Assembly: GCA_002404055.1 (NCBI GenBank)
Contig: DHIZ01000186.1
Span: 369 to 8,143, forward strand
DNA from: Chloroflexi bacterium UBA4733
GTDB lineage: Bacteria; Chloroflexota; UBA4733
Length of the DNA stretch: 7,775 bases
Direction of reading: 5' to 3'
In this document: positions 5,735 to 7,775 of the stretch, in pieces
Position numbering within the stretch: position 1 is the first letter of the stretch
How the letters are laid out: each line of letters opens with the position of its first letter
Program-made: the position numbers and the translations under genes
Notes under the pieces: generated by a model
What the model saw: the letters and a program-made list of their open reading frames with translations, nothing else
Told to the model about the DNA's origin: nothing
Database searches by the model: none

Positions 5735-5839
5735 AGCGCGTGGATCGAGGGGGAAACCAGCATTCGCCCGACCACCGCGCGGAGATATCGCGGCCTCATC
5801 GACCATCAGTTGATCCCGCTGCTGTTGGTCGATGGCTGA
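5735..5839 (+). pseudogene. Fragment of a second tyrosine integrase
   Basis: A ~34-residue stretch from Trp at 5741 reads WIEGETSIRPTTARRYRGL followed by IDHQLIPLL. It lines up with the core-binding domain of the intact-region integrase (TNWLKSAEPRLRASTFTRY, then SGIVDRQIIPALG): Trp, R-x-T/S-T-x-x-R-Y-x-G, D-x-Q-x-I-P and L are shared. A stop follows at 5837-5839 and nothing of the catalytic domain is found. It is too different to be a duplicate of the first gene. It lies just beyond the tRNA 3' end, so it probably remains from an earlier element at the same tRNA. Confidence 0.55.
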
Positions 5840-5851
5840 GGGGCGCCCCCG

Positions 5852-6550
5852 CTAGCGCTCTGGTGACCTGCGATGGAGTGCGGTTCGTGTGCCGAAGATT
5901 GGCCTGGTCAGCCTCCCCAAGGAGAGGCTGAGCGATGTCCAGGCCACCCCGACCAGGAGGCCGCCGACCACGTCGCTCGGCCAGTGCGCGCCCACGTCGA
6001 TGCGACTCAGCGCAGCTCCCACGGCCACCGCGGCGACCAGTATCCAGCACGCGATAAAAAGGATGCGGGGCAACCCTCGCGCGAGAAGAGCGATCGCGAC
6101 TACGCCCAACCAAACAAAGAATGCGACGTGGCCACTCGGGAAGCTGTAGCCGGTGATATGAGGCGTGGTATGGGGAAGGCCGGTGGGTCGTGGCCGGGCA
6201 ATGATGTTGTTGATGCCAGTGTAGATGCCGACGTACAGCGCGGAGAACGCGACGAACAGCGTGGCTGGTCGCCGCAGCACAAACGTGATGGCGATGACTG
6301 CAACGCCGACGCCAACACCGACAAATCCCTCGAACGCTGAGACAAACGCGTTGAAGGGCTGGATGGCGCCGGCGTTCACCGATTGAACATCGACTGCGAT
6401 GGGACGGTCGAAGAAGAAGGGAGCGGGGTGAATCGCCACCGCGACGGCGAGGATCGCAAAGAGCACGCCCGTCACCGCCGAGATGGCCATGAAGCCGGGA
6501 TCAACCTCGCCGACGATGCGATGAGCGACGGTGGAGGACCGTTCAAGCAT
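5852..6550 (-). CDS. PAP2-family membrane phosphatase, variant motif 1
   Basis: 232 residues with about six membrane helices. PAP2 enzymes remove phosphate from lipids such as phosphatidate or undecaprenyl diphosphate at the membrane surface. Motif 2 is YSFPSGH (Ser139, His141) and motif 3 is SR-x5-H-x3-D (Ser182, Arg183, His189, Asp193), both canonical. Motif 1 is NNIIARPRP, with Asn114 where the family has a phosphate-contacting Lys, so activity could be altered. The C-terminus is short and basic, probably cytosolic. The start at 6550 overlaps a possible ATG of the divergent gene on the other strand (CATG at 6548-6551). Codon use and intact frame suggest resident chromosome. The substrate cannot be read from the sequence. 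Confidence 0.85.
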   Translation of the reverse strand: MLERSSTVAHRIVGEVDPGFMAISAVTGVLFAILAVAVAIHPAPFFFDRPIAVDVQSVNAGAIQPFNAFVSAFEGFVGVGVGVAVIAITFVLRRPATLFVAFSALYVGIYTGINNIIARPRPTGLPHTTPHITGYSFPSGHVAFFVWLGVVAIALLARGLPRILFIACWILVAAVAVGAALSRIDVGAHWPSDVVGGLLVGVAWTSLSLSLGRLTRPIFGTRTALHRRSPER

Positions 6551-6585
6551 GGCTAGGATTGTCGTCGATCCGCGAACAGCTGCCT

Positions 6586-6620
6586 GGGAGACTCCCGAAC
6601 ATCATGCCTATCATGTTGGC
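6586..6620 (+). promoter_or_regulatory. Leaderless promoter and small palindrome between PAP2 genes
   Basis: TATCAT (6609-6614) is a good -10 element placed six bases before GTG 6621, the same spacing as at the antitoxin gene, so the mRNA probably begins at the start codon. GGGAGACTCCC (6586-6596), an 11-base perfect palindrome, lies about where a -35 or operator would be. No clear -35 is seen. Confidence 0.45.
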
Positions 6621-7343
6621 GTGAGCGACGCCAGTCGGGCTGCGACCGAGGTCCTGGCCGGCGAGCCGGGTCCGGCTGCGCGGAGGTGGCTGGGACCGGT
6701 GGTCGTGATTGCAGCCCTACTCTTCGTCGTCAACACCCTCCTGGTTGTGAGCGGTATCGCGCGCAGCGCGTTCGACGTGCCCGTCGAGCGGGCTGTGCAG
6801 ACCGTGCCCTGGGGTCCGCTGACGTATTGGATGACGCTGACCAACGTCACAGGTGGTCTGATCCAGGATCTGTTCGGCGCCGCCGTTGTGGTCGCTGTGT
6901 TTCTCTGGGATCGCCGCGCCGGGTGGCTGCTTGCACTGGGGGCCCTTGGGAGCCTGATCGACGAGGTTGTCAAGGTGTCGATTGCACGGCACCGGCCGAC
7001 CGCCGACGTGGTGACGGTCCTCGATCCGTCCAACGGATACAGCTATCCGAGCGGTCACGCTGTGTTCTTCACCTGGCTGTGGTTCATGCTCGCTGCGAGC
7101 CTATCCCCGCACATACGGCCGAGGTGGCGCACGTGGCTCTGGGGTCTGGCCGCTGCGCTGATTCTGCTGGCGTGCATCGGCCGGGTGTGGGCTGGGGCGC
7201 ACTGGCCCACGGATGTCATCGGTGGGTTCCTCCTGGGATTGGCCTGGTCGGCGTTCGTCCTGTGGTTGCCCGAACGTTGGCTTCCGACACCCAGTCGGCA
7301 ATGGTTTCGACGGCGCCACACGGATCCGTCGGCGGCGGTATGA
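6621..7343 (+). CDS. PAP2-family membrane phosphatase
   Basis: 240 residues from GTG 6621, chosen because a -10 element lies just upstream; ATG 6549 and GTG 6531 are possible longer starts but would add a poorly hydrophobic tail and overlap the divergent gene. It has about six membrane helices. All three PAP2 motifs are present: K-x6-RP (Lys118 to Arg125-Pro126), YSYPSGH (Ser144, His146) and GR-x5-H-x3-D (Arg188, His194, Asp198), with Gly in place of the usual Ser in motif 3. It should dephosphorylate a membrane lipid phosphate. It is a diverged paralogue of the head-to-head neighbour, and its stop overlaps the start of the DUF1345 gene (ATGA), so they form an operon. Confidence 0.88.
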   Translation: MSDASRAATEVLAGEPGPAARRWLGPVVVIAALLFVVNTLLVVSGIARSAFDVPVERAVQTVPWGPLTYWMTLTNVTGGLIQDLFGAAVVVAVFLWDRRAGWLLALGALGSLIDEVVKVSIARHRPTADVVTVLDPSNGYSYPSGHAVFFTWLWFMLAASLSPHIRPRWRTWLWGLAAALILLACIGRVWAGAHWPTDVIGGFLLGLAWSAFVLWLPERWLPTPSRQWFRRRHTDPSAAV

Positions 7344-7775
7344 ACGCCCGCTCCCGTTTGGCGGCCGGCTTTCTGCTCGGGATCGTCGCCTTTGCTCCCG
7401 CCATTGTCTTCACCCCGTGGCAGGTCGCGGTGCTCGTGGGCTGGGACACGATGGCGGCAACGTTCGTCGGCTCTGTGTTTCTGGCCACGCGGGGCAAGGA
7501 CGCCGCGGCGACGAAGGAGATGGCAACCTCGGAGGACAACTCCAGGGTGGCCGCCGATACCCTCCTGGTCGGAGCCAGCGTCGCCAGCCTGGTGGGTGTG
7601 GTCTTCGCGCTTCTCAAGGCCGGCGGCGAAACCGGTACGGTTCATATTCTGATCATCGCCGTCGCGTTTCTCAGCATCGTGCTCTCCTGGTTGTCCGTTC
7701 ACACCGTCTTCACGTTGCGCTACGCCAGGCTGTACTACTCAGCCGGAGGCGGGATCGACTGGCACGCTCGCGATC
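7340..7775 (+). CDS. DUF1345 membrane protein, 3' end outside window
   Basis: The ATG at 7340 overlaps the phosphatase stop (ATGA at 7340-7343). The 145 residues visible contain about four hydrophobic helices: LAAGFLLGIVAFAPAIVF, WQVAVLVGWDTMAATFVGS, TLLVGASVASLVGVVFALL and VHILIIAVAFLSIVLSWLS. The ending SVHTVFTLRYARLYYSAGG, followed by GIDW, is the signature of DUF1345 proteins, integral membrane proteins of unknown function. Members are usually about 210-230 residues, so roughly a third is missing past the window edge. Coupling with a PAP2 phosphatase suggests a membrane-related role, but this is only context. Confidence 0.85.
   Translation, partial: MNARSRLAAGFLLGIVAFAPAIVFTPWQVAVLVGWDTMAATFVGSVFLATRGKDAAATKEMATSEDNSRVAADTLLVGASVASLVGVVFALLKAGGETGTVHILIIAVAFLSIVLSWLSVHTVFTLRYARLYYSAGGGIDWHARD

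Noticed and set aside
5572..5799. Minus-strand open frame reading GRGSRTLTELPPAVFE
   Set aside because: It is antisense to the tRNA-Leu fragment, a well-known false ORF pattern opposite tRNA genes; it shows no protein features beyond that.
5838..5860. Terminator between the integrase relic and the PAP2 gene (GGGGCGCCCC)
   Set aside because: The palindrome has no loop and no T-run follows on either strand.
1..7775. CRISPR array, diversity-generating repeat pair or ribosomal RNA
   Set aside because: No regularly spaced repeats, no template/variable repeat pair, no reverse transcriptase and no rRNA-like segment were seen.

Overview
The window is high-GC bacterial DNA. Protein styles (AP2-like tyrosine integrase, MerR-DUF433/DUF5615 pair, DUF1345, PAP2), a tRNA 3' end with encoded CCA and promoters that seem leaderless with GTG starts fit Actinomycetota or Chloroflexota. 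The sequence alone does not decide between them.

Positions 1 to about 5713 look like the right end of a decaying integrative element (prophage or integrative plasmid type). On the minus strand a three-gene operon with ATGA overlaps runs leftwards out of the window: an excisionase-like HTH protein (1358-1075), a coiled-coil/zinc-ribbon protein (1078-461) and a small basic helical protein (464 to beyond 1). The first two are broken by single-base frameshifts. A divergent control region (1359-1683) holds two promoter candidates and several palindromes. On the plus strand come a MerR-HTH/DUF433 antitoxin (1684-2385), a DUF5615 PIN-like toxin whose normal start codon is missing (2406-2747), a protein ending in a four-cysteine zinc finger (2748-3320) and a tyrosine integrase split over three frames by two single-base indels (3317-4454). 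Then follow two coupled small genes of unknown role (4484-4879, 4876-5073), a convergent zinc-binding protein (5384-5082) and a transposase C-terminal relic (5532-5428).

At 5654-5713 lies the 3' half of a tRNA-Leu(CAA) gene without its 5' half. This is the expected scar (attachment site) at the far end of an element integrated into a tRNA gene; the intact tRNA should lie left of the window. Short direct repeats at 5542-5604 may be integrase arm sites. Just beyond the scar (5735-5839) is a piece of a second integrase, which suggests an older integration at the same tRNA.

From 5852 to the end is apparently ordinary chromosome with intact frames: two head-to-head PAP2-family membrane phosphatases (6550-5852 and 6621-7343), the second coupled by an ATGA overlap to a DUF1345 membrane protein cut by the window end. 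The contrast between at least five frame breaks in the left 4.5 kb and none in the right 3.3 kb supports decay of the element rather than uniform sequencing error, though errors cannot be excluded.
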